Origin: Tepidicella xavieri
GTDB taxonomy: Bacteria; Pseudomonadota; Gammaproteobacteria; Burkholderiales; Burkholderiaceae_C
DNA: 64,000 nucleotides
Reading direction: 5' to 3'
Assembly (NCBI RefSeq): GCF_004363315.1
Contig: NZ_SNYL01000012.1
Location: 1 to 64,000, forward strand
Below, piece after piece: positions 45,560-53,958 of the stretch. The translations under genes and the position numbers were made by a program. Below the pieces are notes generated by a model. The model ran no database searches and was not told where the DNA came from. It saw only the letters and a list, made by a program, of their open reading frames with translations. The stretch's first letter is position 1, and each line of letters begins with the position of its first letter.

Positions 45560-47959
45560 ATGAACCGCTTCAGCGTGAAACAAGTCGCCGTGCTCGGTGC
45601 CGGCGTGATGGGGGCGCAGATCGCGGCGCACCTCGTCAACTGCAAGGTGCCCGTCATCCTGTTCGACCTTCCGGCCAAAGAGGGTGACAAAAACGGCATC
45701 GTCACCAAAGCCATTGCCAACCTGAAAAAGCTCAAGCCCAGCCCGCTGGGCGTGGCCGATGACGCCGACCTGATCCAAGCCGCCAACTACGAGGAACACT
45801 TGGACCGGCTGCGCGGCTGCGACCTCGTCATCGAGGCGATTGCCGAGCGCATGGACTGGAAGCGCGACCTCTACCAAAAAATCGCGCCCTTCGTGGCCGA
45901 GCACGCCTTGCTGGCTTCCAACACCTCGGGCCTGTCCATCGGGGCCTTGTCCGAGGCGCTGCCCGAGGCGCTGCGCCCGCGCTTCTGTGGCATCCACTTC
46001 TTCAACCCGCCGCGCTACATGCCCCTGGTGGAGCTGATCGCCACCCCGCTGACCCAGCCCCAGGTGCTGGACCAGTTGGAGGCCTTCGTCACCACCGGGC
46101 TGGGCAAGAGCGTGGTGCGCGCCAAGGACACGCCCAACTTCATCGCCAACCGCATCGGCATTGCCGGCATGCTGTCCACCATGAAAGAGGCCGATCGCTT
46201 TGGCCTGACTTTCGATGTGGTGGACGACCTCACCGGCAAGCGCCTGGGCCGCGCCAGCAGCGGCACCTTCCGCACGGCTGACGTGGTGGGGCTGGACACC
46301 ATGGCCCACGTCATCAAGACGCTGCAAGACACCCTCAGCCCCGAGACCGACCCGTTCTACGACAGCTTCGGCACGCCCGAAGTGCTCAAGGCCCTCATCG
46401 AGATGGGCCACCTGGGCCAGAAAACCAAAGCCGGTTTCTACAAAAAGGTCGGGCGCGACATCATGCGCTTCGAGCTGGAGAGCAAAGACTACGTGCCGGC
46501 AGGCCAGAAGGCCGACGAGGTGTACGGCCGCATGCTCAAGAAGCCGGCCGCCGAGCGCTTGAAGCTGCTGCGCAACGCCGAAGGGCCGCAGGGCCAATTC
46601 CTGTGGGCCATTCTGCGCAACGGCTTCCATTACGCCGCGGTGCATCTGGCCTCGATCGCCGAGACGGCGCGCGACGTGGACCAGGCCATGCGCTGGGGCT
46701 TTGGCATGAAGCAGGGCCCGTTCGAGCTGTGGCAGGAAGCGGGCTGGCTGGAAGTCGCCGAGATGATCCAGGCAGACATCGACGCCGGCAAGGCGCTGTG
46801 CAAGGCTCCGTTGCCCGAGTGGGTGTTCAAAGGCCCCGTGGCCGAGCGCGGTGGCGTGCACCAGCCCGAAGGCTCCTGGAACCCCGCGACCGGCCAGTTC
46901 CAGCCCAAGCGCGATTTGCCGGTGTACCAGCGGCAGATCTTCCGCGAGCAGTTGCTCGGTGAAAACGCCCCGGTGTTCGAGACGGCGGGCACGACCATCC
47001 ACGAAGACGCCGACATCCGCCTGTGGACGCTGGACGACGAAGTGCTGATCGCCAGCATCAAGAGCAAGATGCACGCCATCGGCCCGGGTGTGACCGAAGG
47101 CTTGAGCCGCGCCGTCGATCTGGCCGAGGCCCAATACCAGGGGCTGGTGGTGTGGTCGGGCGACGAGCCCTTCAGCGTCGGCGCCGATCTGCAGGCCGTG
47201 ATGCCCGCGTTCATCGCCGCCGGCGTGGCCGCCATCGAGGACGTGGAAGCCGAGCTGCAACGGGTGATGCTCAAGCTGCGCTATGCCCAGGTGCCCACCA
47301 TCGCCGCCGTGCGCGGCATGGCGCTGGGCGGCGGCTGCGAACTGGCCGTGCACTGCGCCAAGCGCGTGGCGCACATGGAAAGCTACATCGGGCTGGTGGA
47401 GGTGGGCGTCGGCCTCATCCCCGGCGCCGGTGGCCTGACCTACATCGCCCGCCGCGCGGCCGAGAATGCCAAAGCCTCCACCGGTACCGACCTGCTGCCC
47501 TTCCTCACCGAAGGCTTCAAGGCCGCCGCCATGGCAACAGTCGGCACCAGTGCGCTCGAAAGCCGCAAGCTGGGCTATCTGCTGGACAGCGACATCGTCG
47601 TCCCGCACAAGGACGAACTCCTCTACGTGGCCATCGCAGAAGCCAAAGCCCTGTTCAACGCCGGCTACCGCCCCCCGCTCAAGCGCCTGTTCCCGGTGGC
47701 GGGGCGTTCGGCCAAGGCCACCATCCTGGGCTCGCTGGTCAACATGCGCGACGGCGGCTACATCAGCCAGCACGACTTCCACATCGCCAGCCTGATTGCC
47801 CACGTGCTGACGGGCGGCGACGTCGAAGCCGGCACCTTGGTGAGCGAGGAATACCTCATGAAGCTGGAGCGCCAAGCCTTCTGCAGCCTCATTGTGAATC
47901 CCAAGACGCAAGCGCGCATCCTGGGCATGCTGTCCACCGGCAAGCCCCTGCGCAACTGA
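45560..47959 (+). CDS. 3-hydroxyacyl-CoA dehydrogenase/enoyl-CoA hydratase
   Basis: Bifunctional beta-oxidation enzyme of 799 residues with the order dehydrogenase then hydratase, as in FadN-type proteins. The N-terminal NAD domain has VAVLGAGVMGAQIAAHLVN, and the catalytic region is GIHFFNPPRYMPLVELIA and KDTPNFIANRIG. The C-terminal crotonase domain shows FSVGADLQAV, VRGMALGGGCELAVHCAKRV (oxyanion hole) and EVGVGLIPGAGGLTYIARRA with the catalytic Glu. ATG 45560 follows AAGGAAT. It lies between DUF2147 and a thiolase, with 14 bases to the thiolase. Confidence 0.93.
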   Translation: MNRFSVKQVAVLGAGVMGAQIAAHLVNCKVPVILFDLPAKEGDKNGIVTKAIANLKKLKPSPLGVADDADLIQAANYEEHLDRLRGCDLVIEAIAERMDWKRDLYQKIAPFVAEHALLASNTSGLSIGALSEALPEALRPRFCGIHFFNPPRYMPLVELIATPLTQPQVLDQLEAFVTTGLGKSVVRAKDTPNFIANRIGIAGMLSTMKEADRFGLTFDVVDDLTGKRLGRASSGTFRTADVVGLDTMAHVIKTLQDTLSPETDPFYDSFGTPEVLKALIEMGHLGQKTKAGFYKKVGRDIMRFELESKDYVPAGQKADEVYGRMLKKPAAERLKLLRNAEGPQGQFLWAILRNGFHYAAVHLASIAETARDVDQAMRWGFGMKQGPFELWQEAGWLEVAEMIQADIDAGKALCKAPLPEWVFKGPVAERGGVHQPEGSWNPATGQFQPKRDLPVYQRQIFREQLLGENAPVFETAGTTIHEDADIRLWTLDDEVLIASIKSKMHAIGPGVTEGLSRAVDLAEAQYQGLVVWSGDEPFSVGADLQAVMPAFIAAGVAAIEDVEAELQRVMLKLRYAQVPTIAAVRGMALGGGCELAVHCAKRVAHMESYIGLVEVGVGLIPGAGGLTYIARRAAENAKASTGTDLLPFLTEGFKAAAMATVGTSALESRKLGYLLDSDIVVPHKDELLYVAIAEAKALFNAGYRPPLKRLFPVAGRSAKATILGSLVNMRDGGYISQHDFHIASLIAHVLTGGDVEAGTLVSEEYLMKLERQAFCSLIVNPKTQARILGMLSTGKPLRN

Positions 47960-47973
47960 AGCGGAGACCCGAG

Positions 47974-49209
47974 ATGAAACACCTTCAAGACGCCTACATC
48001 GTCGCGGCCACCCGCACCCCCATTGGCAAGTCGCACAAAGGCTACTTCAAACACACCCGCCCCGACGACCTGCTGGCGCACGTGCTGCGCGCCGCACTTG
48101 CCCAAGTGCCCAACCTGGACCCGGCCACTATCGAAGACGTGATCTGCGGCTGCGCCATTCCCGAAGCCCAGCAGGGCCTCAACGTGGCGCGCATCGGCGC
48201 GGTGCTGGCGGGGCTGCCCAAGAGCGTGGGCGGCATCACCGTCAACCGTTTCTGCGCCTCTGGCCTGAGCGCGGTGCAGATGGCGGCCGACCGCATCCGT
48301 GTGGGCGAGTCCGACGTGATGATCGCCGCCGGCGTGGAAAGCATGAGCATGGTGCCGATGATGGGCAACTCGCCCAGCCTTTCGCCCTCCATCTTCGCCG
48401 ACACCAACAACGTGGACGATTACGGCATCGCCTACGGCATGGGCTTGACCGCCGAGAAAGTGGCCCAGCAGTGGAAGGTGACGCGCGAAGCGCAAGACGC
48501 CTTTGCCCTGCAGTCGCACCAGCGGGCCCTCAAGGCACAGGCCGCCGGCGAGTTCACCGACGAAATCACGCCGGTGGAAGTCACCCAGCGCGAGTTGGAC
48601 CTGGCCAGTGGCGAGGTACGCGTCAGCACCCGCACCGTCACCCTCGACGAAGGGGCCCGGCCCGACACCTCCATGGAAGGGCTGGCCAAGCTCAAGCCGG
48701 CCTTCGCCATCCCGCGCCGCGCCGACGGCACGCCCACCGGCCTGGGCAGCGTCACGGCGGGCAACAGCTCGCAGACGTCGGACGGCGCTGGCGCCCTGAT
48801 TTTGGCCAGCGAAGCCGCCGTCAAGCGCTTTGGTCTGACGCCGCTGGCCCGCTTCGTCAGCTACGCCTCGCGCGGCGTGCCGCCCCACATCATGGGCATC
48901 GGCCCAGTGGAGGCCATCCCGGCCGCGCTCAAGGCCGCCGGCATCCGGCAGGACGATCTGGACTGGATCGAGCTCAACGAAGCCTTTGCCGCCCAGTCGC
49001 TCGCGGTGATGAACACCCTGGGGCTGGACCCGGCCAAGGTCAACCCCATCGGCGGGGCCATCGCGCTGGGCCATCCGCTGGGCGCCACCGGCGCTATCCG
49101 CTCTGCGACAGTGGTGCACGCCTTGCGCCGCCACAATAAGCGCTATGGCATGGTCACCATGTGCGTGGGCATGGGGCAGGGTGCTGCTGGCATTTTCGAG
49201 CGCGTTTGA
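47974..49209 (+). CDS. fadA: Acetyl-CoA C-acyltransferase (3-ketoacyl-CoA thiolase)
   Basis: Thiolytic cleavage of 3-ketoacyl-CoA, the last beta-oxidation step. The 411-residue protein has the acyl-enzyme Cys94 in NRFCASGLSAVQMAADRI, the NEAF motif in ELNEAFAAQSLAV, the GHPLGATGA histidine motif and the second cysteine in CVGMGQGAAGIF. GCGGAGA precedes ATG 47974. It is followed by a strong terminator, so the next two genes may be expressed separately. Confidence 0.95.
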   Translation: MKHLQDAYIVAATRTPIGKSHKGYFKHTRPDDLLAHVLRAALAQVPNLDPATIEDVICGCAIPEAQQGLNVARIGAVLAGLPKSVGGITVNRFCASGLSAVQMAADRIRVGESDVMIAAGVESMSMVPMMGNSPSLSPSIFADTNNVDDYGIAYGMGLTAEKVAQQWKVTREAQDAFALQSHQRALKAQAAGEFTDEITPVEVTQRELDLASGEVRVSTRTVTLDEGARPDTSMEGLAKLKPAFAIPRRADGTPTGLGSVTAGNSSQTSDGAGALILASEAAVKRFGLTPLARFVSYASRGVPPHIMGIGPVEAIPAALKAAGIRQDDLDWIELNEAFAAQSLAVMNTLGLDPAKVNPIGGAIALGHPLGATGAIRSATVVHALRRHNKRYGMVTMCVGMGQGAAGIFERV

Positions 49210-49239
49210 GGAACAGCCGCTCGCTCTAAGCCTGCTTGC

Positions 49240-49263
49240 AAGCCCGGCCCCGCCGGGCTTTTT
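49240..49263 (+). terminator. Rho-independent terminator after the thiolase gene
   Basis: AAGCCCGGC and GCCGGGCTT pair perfectly around a CCC loop and are followed by a short T-run (49258-49263). It lies 31 bases after the thiolase stop and 36 bases before the next start. Confidence 0.85.
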
Positions 49264-49298
49264 CACGATAATCGTTCGCACCACCGGAGACTTCCCGC

Positions 49299-50057
49299 AT
49301 GTCCGACATCCTCATTCACACCGAAGACGGCGTCACCACGCTGACCCTCAACCGCCTGGCCCGCAAAAACTCCCTGACGGCCGCCATGTACGCCACCTTG
49401 GCCGATGCCCTGGAACAGGCCGCCACGGACACCGCCGTCCGCGTGGTGGTGCTGCAAGGCGATGAAACCGTGTTCAGCGCCGGCAACGACCTGGGCGACT
49501 TCATGCACCAGCCCCCAGCCGGTGAAGACGCGCCGGTTTTCCGTTTTTTGCGCGCCATTGCCACCTTTCCCAAACCCCTGCTGGCGGCGGTCTGCGGCCC
49601 GGCCGTGGGCATTGGCACCACGATGCTGTTCCATTGCGACCTGGTGTATGCCGGCGACAACGCCGCCTTCTCCATGCCCTTCGTCAACCTGGGCCTGTGC
49701 GCGGAAGGGGCTTCCAGCTTGCTGGCGCCGCAGATGTTTGGCTACCACCGCGCCGCCGAAGCGCTGCTGCTGGGCGAACCCTTCTATGCCGAAGCGGCGC
49801 TGGAAGTTGGCCTCGTCAACAAAGTGCTGCCACCGGCCGAAACCAACGCCTACGCGGCCCAGGTGGCTCGCAAACTGGCCGCCAAGCCGCTGAGTTCGCT
49901 CGTGGAAACCAAACGCCTGATGAAAAAAGGCCAGCAGGCATTGGTGTTGCAGGTGATGGCGGAAGAAGGGGCGGTGTTTGGCCGCATGTTGCGCGAGCCG
50001 GCCGCCAAAGAAGCTTTTGCCGCTTTCATGGAAAAACGCGCTCCGCGCTTTGCGTAA
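49299..50057 (+). CDS. Enoyl-CoA hydratase/isomerase family protein
   Basis: Crotonase-fold protein of 252 residues. Oxyanion-hole elements are FSAGNDLGDFM and CGPAVGIGTTMLFHCDLVYA; the region FVNLGLCAEGASSLLAPQMF carries the second catalytic position, with Glu in AEG. The C-terminal LVETKRLMKKGQQAL is typical of 2,3-dehydroadipyl or short-chain enoyl-CoA hydratase-like members. The exact substrate is undetermined. Downstream of a terminator, so it may use its own promoter. Confidence 0.9.
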   Translation: MSDILIHTEDGVTTLTLNRLARKNSLTAAMYATLADALEQAATDTAVRVVVLQGDETVFSAGNDLGDFMHQPPAGEDAPVFRFLRAIATFPKPLLAAVCGPAVGIGTTMLFHCDLVYAGDNAAFSMPFVNLGLCAEGASSLLAPQMFGYHRAAEALLLGEPFYAEAALEVGLVNKVLPPAETNAYAAQVARKLAAKPLSSLVETKRLMKKGQQALVLQVMAEEGAVFGRMLREPAAKEAFAAFMEKRAPRFA

Positions 50058-50070
50058 GAAAGCGCGTTTT
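50033..50070 (+). terminator. Terminator-like inverted repeat over the hydratase stop
   Basis: AAAACGCGCT (50033-50042) and AGCGCGTTTT (50061-50070) are perfect complements separated by 18 bases that contain the stop codon (50055-50057). The right arm ends in TTTT. The stem includes the last codons of the gene, an unusual placement. Confidence 0.5.
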
Positions 50071-50134
50071 GCCCCTTTAGCCAGCAGCCCGCATCGCGGG
50101 TATTGCGCGAACACCCTGGAGGGTTTTCCCAGTC

Positions 50135-50629
50135 ATGAGCAAAGTCATCGTTCACCCGCCCGTGCAGCCGGTCGTCTTCGAACCCGAGTTCATCGAAGGC
50201 GTGCGCCAGATCTTCGAGGAGAAGATCGTGTTCAACACCGTGTTGGGCCTGAAGATCACCAACATCACCCCGGAACGGGTGGCGGCCCGCATCGACATGC
50301 GCCCAGAGTTGGTGGGGCACTTCGCCTACAACCGCATCCACGGGGGCGTCATCAGCGCGGGGCTGGATGCCATGGGCGGGCTGGCCGTCATGGCCGCCAT
50401 CGGTGCCCGCCACATGGACGAAGCGCCCGAGCAGCGCCTGCACCGCTTTGCCAAGCTGGGCACCATCGATCTGCGCATCGACTACCTGCGCCCCGGCATT
50501 GGCGAAGGGTTCGAACTGCAGGCCGAGGTGCTGCGCCTGGGCTCCCGCGTGGCATCAACGCGCATGGGCTTTTACGGTGCCGACGGCAAGCTGCTGTCCA
50601 CCGGGGCGGGGGCGTATATCGTGTCTTGA
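50135..50629 (+). CDS. Hotdog-fold thioesterase (YigI/PaaI-like)
   Basis: 164 residues of the 4HBT hotdog superfamily, probably an acyl-CoA thioesterase. Motifs: VRQIFEEKIVFNTVLGLKI, the active-site segment YNRIHGGVISAGLDAMGGLA with the NRxHGG signature, and LRIDYLRPGIGEGFELQAEV. It is 77 bases downstream of the enoyl-CoA hydratase and in the same direction; it could release acyl groups or CoA during fatty-acid breakdown. Substrate chain length is unknown. Confidence 0.87.
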   Translation: MSKVIVHPPVQPVVFEPEFIEGVRQIFEEKIVFNTVLGLKITNITPERVAARIDMRPELVGHFAYNRIHGGVISAGLDAMGGLAVMAAIGARHMDEAPEQRLHRFAKLGTIDLRIDYLRPGIGEGFELQAEVLRLGSRVASTRMGFYGADGKLLSTGAGAYIVS

Positions 50630-50810
50630 GGCCTAGGTCTTGGCAGACTGAGCAAGGTTCTTCCAGCTGCTAGAGACAGTGGTCCTGCTGTGCGGTTATC
50701 GCCTGGGCTGCCGTTTGTGTCTGCGATTGCCTCGGTTCGATCATTCGATCGAGCCAAGCATGGGAAAAATCATCCGTGCCGATCCATCCGTGGCGATCCG
50801 AGGTGATGCA
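50630..50810. other. Intergenic region without a recognised gene
   Basis: A 181-base gap between convergent genes. I see only an 8-base stem with one G-T wobble (GGTTCGAT/ATCGAGCC around a six-base loop, about 50734-50755). There is no T-run after it and no tRNA-like fold. Confidence 0.4.
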
Positions 50811-51722
50811 TCAAATCATTCGGCGGAAAAAACGTGTCGGCATCAGCGCATCAATGCCAGCGGCCAGCCATCCCAGCCACTTGATCCATTGCTGTTTTTG
50901 AAAAAGAAGCCCGAAAATCAGCAGTGCCAGTGGCGCAGCCACGATTGTTTTGAGGGCGCCGAGCACCCGTTGGTCAGGGCCGATATAGGCGCCCATCATG
51001 TACAGCCGTGACCACCGGCCGTGGTAGGCCTTGCGCAACAGGACGCGGAAGGTGGCGGGCGACGAGGCTCCCCCCAAATGCACAGCCCGCGCACCTGTGT
51101 GGGTGACGATTGAGTAGCCGCGCGCCAAGGCACGCAGCGAGATATCGTCTTCCTCGCAATACATGAACAGATCAGGGTTGAACGCCCCCATGTCGGCAAA
51201 TTTCTGGCGGTCTACCAGCAGGCAGGCGCCGTCCACGCAGGTGTGCGGCAGGTAGGTCGGTATATCAGGTGTCAAGGGGATGGTGTCCACCGCCTCGTGC
51301 TGGTAGCCCAGGCGGTAATTTCGCTGTCGCACGCCGTGGCCTTGTCCTTGCGCATCTACCACCACGGGGCAGGCTATCACGGCCTGAGGGTGATCGAGTA
51401 GGGTCTGCAGCAGTTGCCGCACCGACGTTTCCGAGATTTTGCAGTCGGGGTTGAGAAAAAGCACCCAGGCGCAATCGGCGCTGGCTGCGCGAAATCCCAC
51501 GTTGTTGGCCGACCCAAACCCCAAGTTTTCATTTTGGGCCAGTATTTGGGCGTGTGGCACATGCTCCTGAAAGGCGGCCACTGTACCGTCGCTGCTGTGG
51601 TTGTCTATCACATACACATGCCGGAACAGTTGGCTCGTTTCGGCAAAGAAGCCAGCCAGCCGTTCCGATTCGTATGTGACTGTGACGAGTGCTATGCGTT
51701 CAAACACAAAATGGGTGCGCAT
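50811..51722 (-). CDS. Family 2 glycosyltransferase (rhamnosyltransferase-like)
   Basis: 303 residues, GT-A fold. ALVTVTYESERLAGF opens the nucleotide-binding domain, VYVIDNHSSDGTV and LAQNENLGFGSANNVGFRAA follow, and WVLFLNPDCKI is the DxD-like metal site. The central VDGACLLVDRQKFADMG and CEEDDISLRALARGYS match dTDP-rhamnosyl transferase relatives (WbbL-like). A C-terminal hydrophobic stretch (ALLIFGLLFQ) may contact the membrane. A strong ribosome-binding site is not visible before ATG 51722. Likely acts in surface polysaccharide assembly. The gene lies in an AT-richer patch. Confidence 0.83.
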   Translation of the reverse strand: MRTHFVFERIALVTVTYESERLAGFFAETSQLFRHVYVIDNHSSDGTVAAFQEHVPHAQILAQNENLGFGSANNVGFRAASADCAWVLFLNPDCKISETSVRQLLQTLLDHPQAVIACPVVVDAQGQGHGVRQRNYRLGYQHEAVDTIPLTPDIPTYLPHTCVDGACLLVDRQKFADMGAFNPDLFMYCEEDDISLRALARGYSIVTHTGARAVHLGGASSPATFRVLLRKAYHGRWSRLYMMGAYIGPDQRVLGALKTIVAAPLALLIFGLLFQKQQWIKWLGWLAAGIDALMPTRFFRRMI

Positions 51723-51807
51723 GTTCAGGAGAGAGTTATTTGTGGCACACCCCCGTGGCGGGATCTGAAGGGGTAGGTGTTGTACTTGATGATAGATTCC
51801 GCTCTTT

Positions 51808-52602
51808 TCAGCGTCTGACGGTGTTGCTCAGCCTGTTTTTGTCATATCGGAGGGCTGCGTATCTAAAGAAGCATTCCAATGAGATGAAAAACGCATACAG
51901 AAAGCCAGGCCCACCGGATAAAAAGCTGCCTCGAAGCACGTACAGCCTGAAAAACATGGGCAAAGCGGATGCCAAGCCGCGCAAGACACCGCCTGTCTTG
52001 CCTTTCTCCGCACGCTTTGCAGCGCCCAGCATTGAGTACTGAGTCAATTTCCGTAAACTGTCGTGAACAGTTTCGCGCGAGTAGTGGAGCAAAGCCGATT
52101 TGAATGTCTGTCGTGGAAGCGCGTCGTTGAGCAGTACCGCATGCTCATGGACTACACCTTCGAATCGAAGCAAGTAGGACTTAGGGAATAAGCGGGCCAA
52201 GCTTTTTTTTCCCATCAGATTAAAAATGGGTTTGCCAAACGCCACTTCCTGCCAGTATGTTTCCCAGACCTTGGGCATCGGGAATTTGATGGCTGCCTCA
52301 ATTTCTGCTTGAAGCGCAGGCGTGATCTCTTCGTCCGCATCCAAGAAAAAGACGTAATCGGTTTTGACGTGAGCCAATAACCGATTGCGTTGCGTGGCGA
52401 AGCCTTCCCACTGGTCGTACACGTACACTTCAGCGCCCATGGATTGGGCAATGTCGCGGGTGCGATCCGTGCTGCCGCTATCGACGACGACGATTTGATC
52501 GGCAAAAGCCGCGCTGCGCAAGCAGCCTTCGATGCGGCGCTCTTCGTTGAGCGTGAGGACGCCGATGCACAGGGTGGGCCGATGGCCATCGGTCATGGGC
52601 AT
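51808..52602 (-). CDS. Family 2 glycosyltransferase (LPS-core type)
   Basis: 264 residues. TLCIGVLTLNEERRIEGCLR, IVVVDSGSTDRTRDIAQSMG and DYVFFLDADEEITPALQAEI are the GT-A core and DxD metal motif typical of WaaE/KdtX-like beta-glycosyltransferases of the lipopolysaccharide core. The C-terminal third is hydrophobic and basic. ATG 52602 is used, with GAGGTGG just upstream and 11 bases after the zinc-finger gene; ATG 52596 is an alternative. Base composition falls well below the neighbours, most clearly between about 51780 and 52300. Confidence 0.86.
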   Translation of the reverse strand: MPMTDGHRPTLCIGVLTLNEERRIEGCLRSAAFADQIVVVDSGSTDRTRDIAQSMGAEVYVYDQWEGFATQRNRLLAHVKTDYVFFLDADEEITPALQAEIEAAIKFPMPKVWETYWQEVAFGKPIFNLMGKKSLARLFPKSYLLRFEGVVHEHAVLLNDALPRQTFKSALLHYSRETVHDSLRKLTQYSMLGAAKRAEKGKTGGVLRGLASALPMFFRLYVLRGSFLSGGPGFLYAFFISLECFFRYAALRYDKNRLSNTVRR

Positions 52603-52613
52603 GGATGCCCACC

Positions 52614-52835
52614 TCAGTGCCCGTGGGCCACGGTCTCGCCGGCTTTGAGCCGGTACACCGTGCCGCAGTAGGGGCACTTGGCTTGGCCGGTCTTGGCCAC
52701 GTCCAGGTACACCTTGGGATGGCTGTTCCACAGCTTCATATCGGCCAGTGGGCTGGGGCAGAACACGCCGCCGTGGGCGTTGAGGTCTTTGGCGGCGACT
52801 TCGATGGTAGCGGGTGCGGAATGCATGGTGGGCAT
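52614..52835 (-). CDS. Zinc-finger (zf-CHCC) domain protein
   Basis: 73 residues with a C-x-n-H-x-n-C-x2-C zinc site: the Cys and His of AHGGVFCPSP, WNSHPKVYL and KCPYCGTVYRL. The family relates to the zinc-binding subunit of mitochondrial complex I (NDUFS6), but in proteobacteria the role is unclear. ATG 52835 shares one base with the ilvE stop (TGATG), so translation is coupled. ilvE, zinc finger, then an LPS glycosyltransferase is a recurring betaproteobacterial order. Confidence 0.88.
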   Translation of the reverse strand: MPTMHSAPATIEVAAKDLNAHGGVFCPSPLADMKLWNSHPKVYLDVAKTGQAKCPYCGTVYRLKAGETVAHGH

Positions 52836-53770
52836 CAGACCTGGGTCAGCCAGTGGGCATACTTGGGGTTGCGGCCGTTGACGATGTCAAAGAACGCCGT
52901 CTGGACTTTTTCGGTGATGGGGCCTCGGGCGCCGCAGCCGATTTCGATGCGGTCGAGCTCGCGAATCGGCGTGACCTCGGCGGCGGTGCCGGTGAAGAAG
53001 GCCTCATCGGCGATGTAGACCTCGTCGCGGGTGATGCGCTTCTGCACGATGTCCAGACCCAAGTCCTTGGCGATGTGGAACACCGTGTTGCGGGTGATGC
53101 CGTTGAGCGCTCCGGCCGACAGGTCGGGGGTGTAGATCACGCCGTTCTTGATCACGAAAATGTTTTCGCCCGCACCCTCGCTCACGAAGCCGGCGCTGTC
53201 GAGCAACAGGGCCTCGTCATAGCCCTCGTCGGTGGCTTCCATGTTGGCCAGGATGGAGTTGGTGTAGTTGCTCACCGCCTTGGCCTGCGTCATGGTGATG
53301 TTGACGTGGTGCCGGGTATAACTGCTGGTCTTGACGCGGATGCCTCGCTTGAGCCCTTCCTCGCCCAGGTAAGCGCCCCAGGCCCAGGCGGCCACCATCA
53401 GGTGGACGGTGTTGCCTTTGGGGCTGACGCCGAGCTTTTTGTCGCCGATCCAGGTCAGCGGCCGGATGTAGCCGCTGCGCAGGCCGTTTTCGCGGATGAC
53501 GGCTTTTTGCGCCTCGTTGACTTGCTCGGGCGTGAAGGGGATCTTCATGCGCAGGATCTTGGCGCTGTTGAACAGGCGCTCGGTATGCTCCTGCAGCCGG
53601 AAAATCGCCGGGCCGTTGGCGGTGTCGTAAGCGCGCACCCCTTCAAAAGCGCCGCAGCCGTAGTGCAGGGTGTGGGTCAGGACGTGGATCTTGGCTTCGC
53701 GCCAGTCCACCATTTCGCCATCCAGCCAGATTTTGCCGTCGCGGTCGGCCATGGAAGGGGTCACGGTCAT
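52835..53770 (-). CDS. ilvE: Branched-chain amino acid aminotransferase
   Basis: PLP enzyme for the last transamination in leucine, isoleucine and valine synthesis; 311 residues, fold type IV. Motifs: HTLHYGCGAFEGVRAYDT, the Lys of TMTQAKAVSNYTNSILANME forming the Schiff base, the substrate loop LLLDSAGFVSEGAGENIFV, and DEAFFTGTAAEVTPIRELD. First gene of the ilvE, zinc-finger, glycosyltransferase run. The region upstream (53771-53958) also holds the oppositely directed FliA promoter. Confidence 0.96.
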   Translation of the reverse strand: MTVTPSMADRDGKIWLDGEMVDWREAKIHVLTHTLHYGCGAFEGVRAYDTANGPAIFRLQEHTERLFNSAKILRMKIPFTPEQVNEAQKAVIRENGLRSGYIRPLTWIGDKKLGVSPKGNTVHLMVAAWAWGAYLGEEGLKRGIRVKTSSYTRHHVNITMTQAKAVSNYTNSILANMEATDEGYDEALLLDSAGFVSEGAGENIFVIKNGVIYTPDLSAGALNGITRNTVFHIAKDLGLDIVQKRITRDEVYIADEAFFTGTAAEVTPIRELDRIEIGCGARGPITEKVQTAFFDIVNGRNPKYAHWLTQV

Positions 53771-53879
53771 GGTTTGCCTCGGAGGGGTGATCAGATGAAC
53801 AATGGGGTGTCGAGGTGTTTTTTCGACGTATCGCGATTCTACGGCCTGGCTTACCCTGAAAAATTTTTTCTTCGGGGGC

Positions 53880-53906
53880 TAAAGTTCGGCTCAAAAAGGC
53901 CGAAAA
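53880..53906 (+). promoter_or_regulatory. FliA (sigma-28) flagellar promoter
   Basis: TAAAGTTC at 53880-53887, an 11-base spacer, and GCCGAAAA at 53899-53906 match the sigma-28 consensus TAAAGTTT-N11-GCCGATAA at 14 of 16 positions with exact spacing. Transcription would start near 53913 and reach ATG 53959. Confidence 0.75.
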
Positions 53907-53958
53907 GGGGGTGAAAGCGGGAATCCCGCCTGCAGATTGCTCTGCCGAGGAGTTCGCC

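Noticed and set aside
45344-47911. 855-codon open frame antisense to the FadB-like gene
   Set aside because: Low-complexity His/Gly/Val sequence; shadow of the coding strand.
50730-50760. Possible small RNA or tRNA in the gap after the thioesterase gene
   Set aside because: Only one imperfect stem, with no cloverleaf, promoter or T-run.
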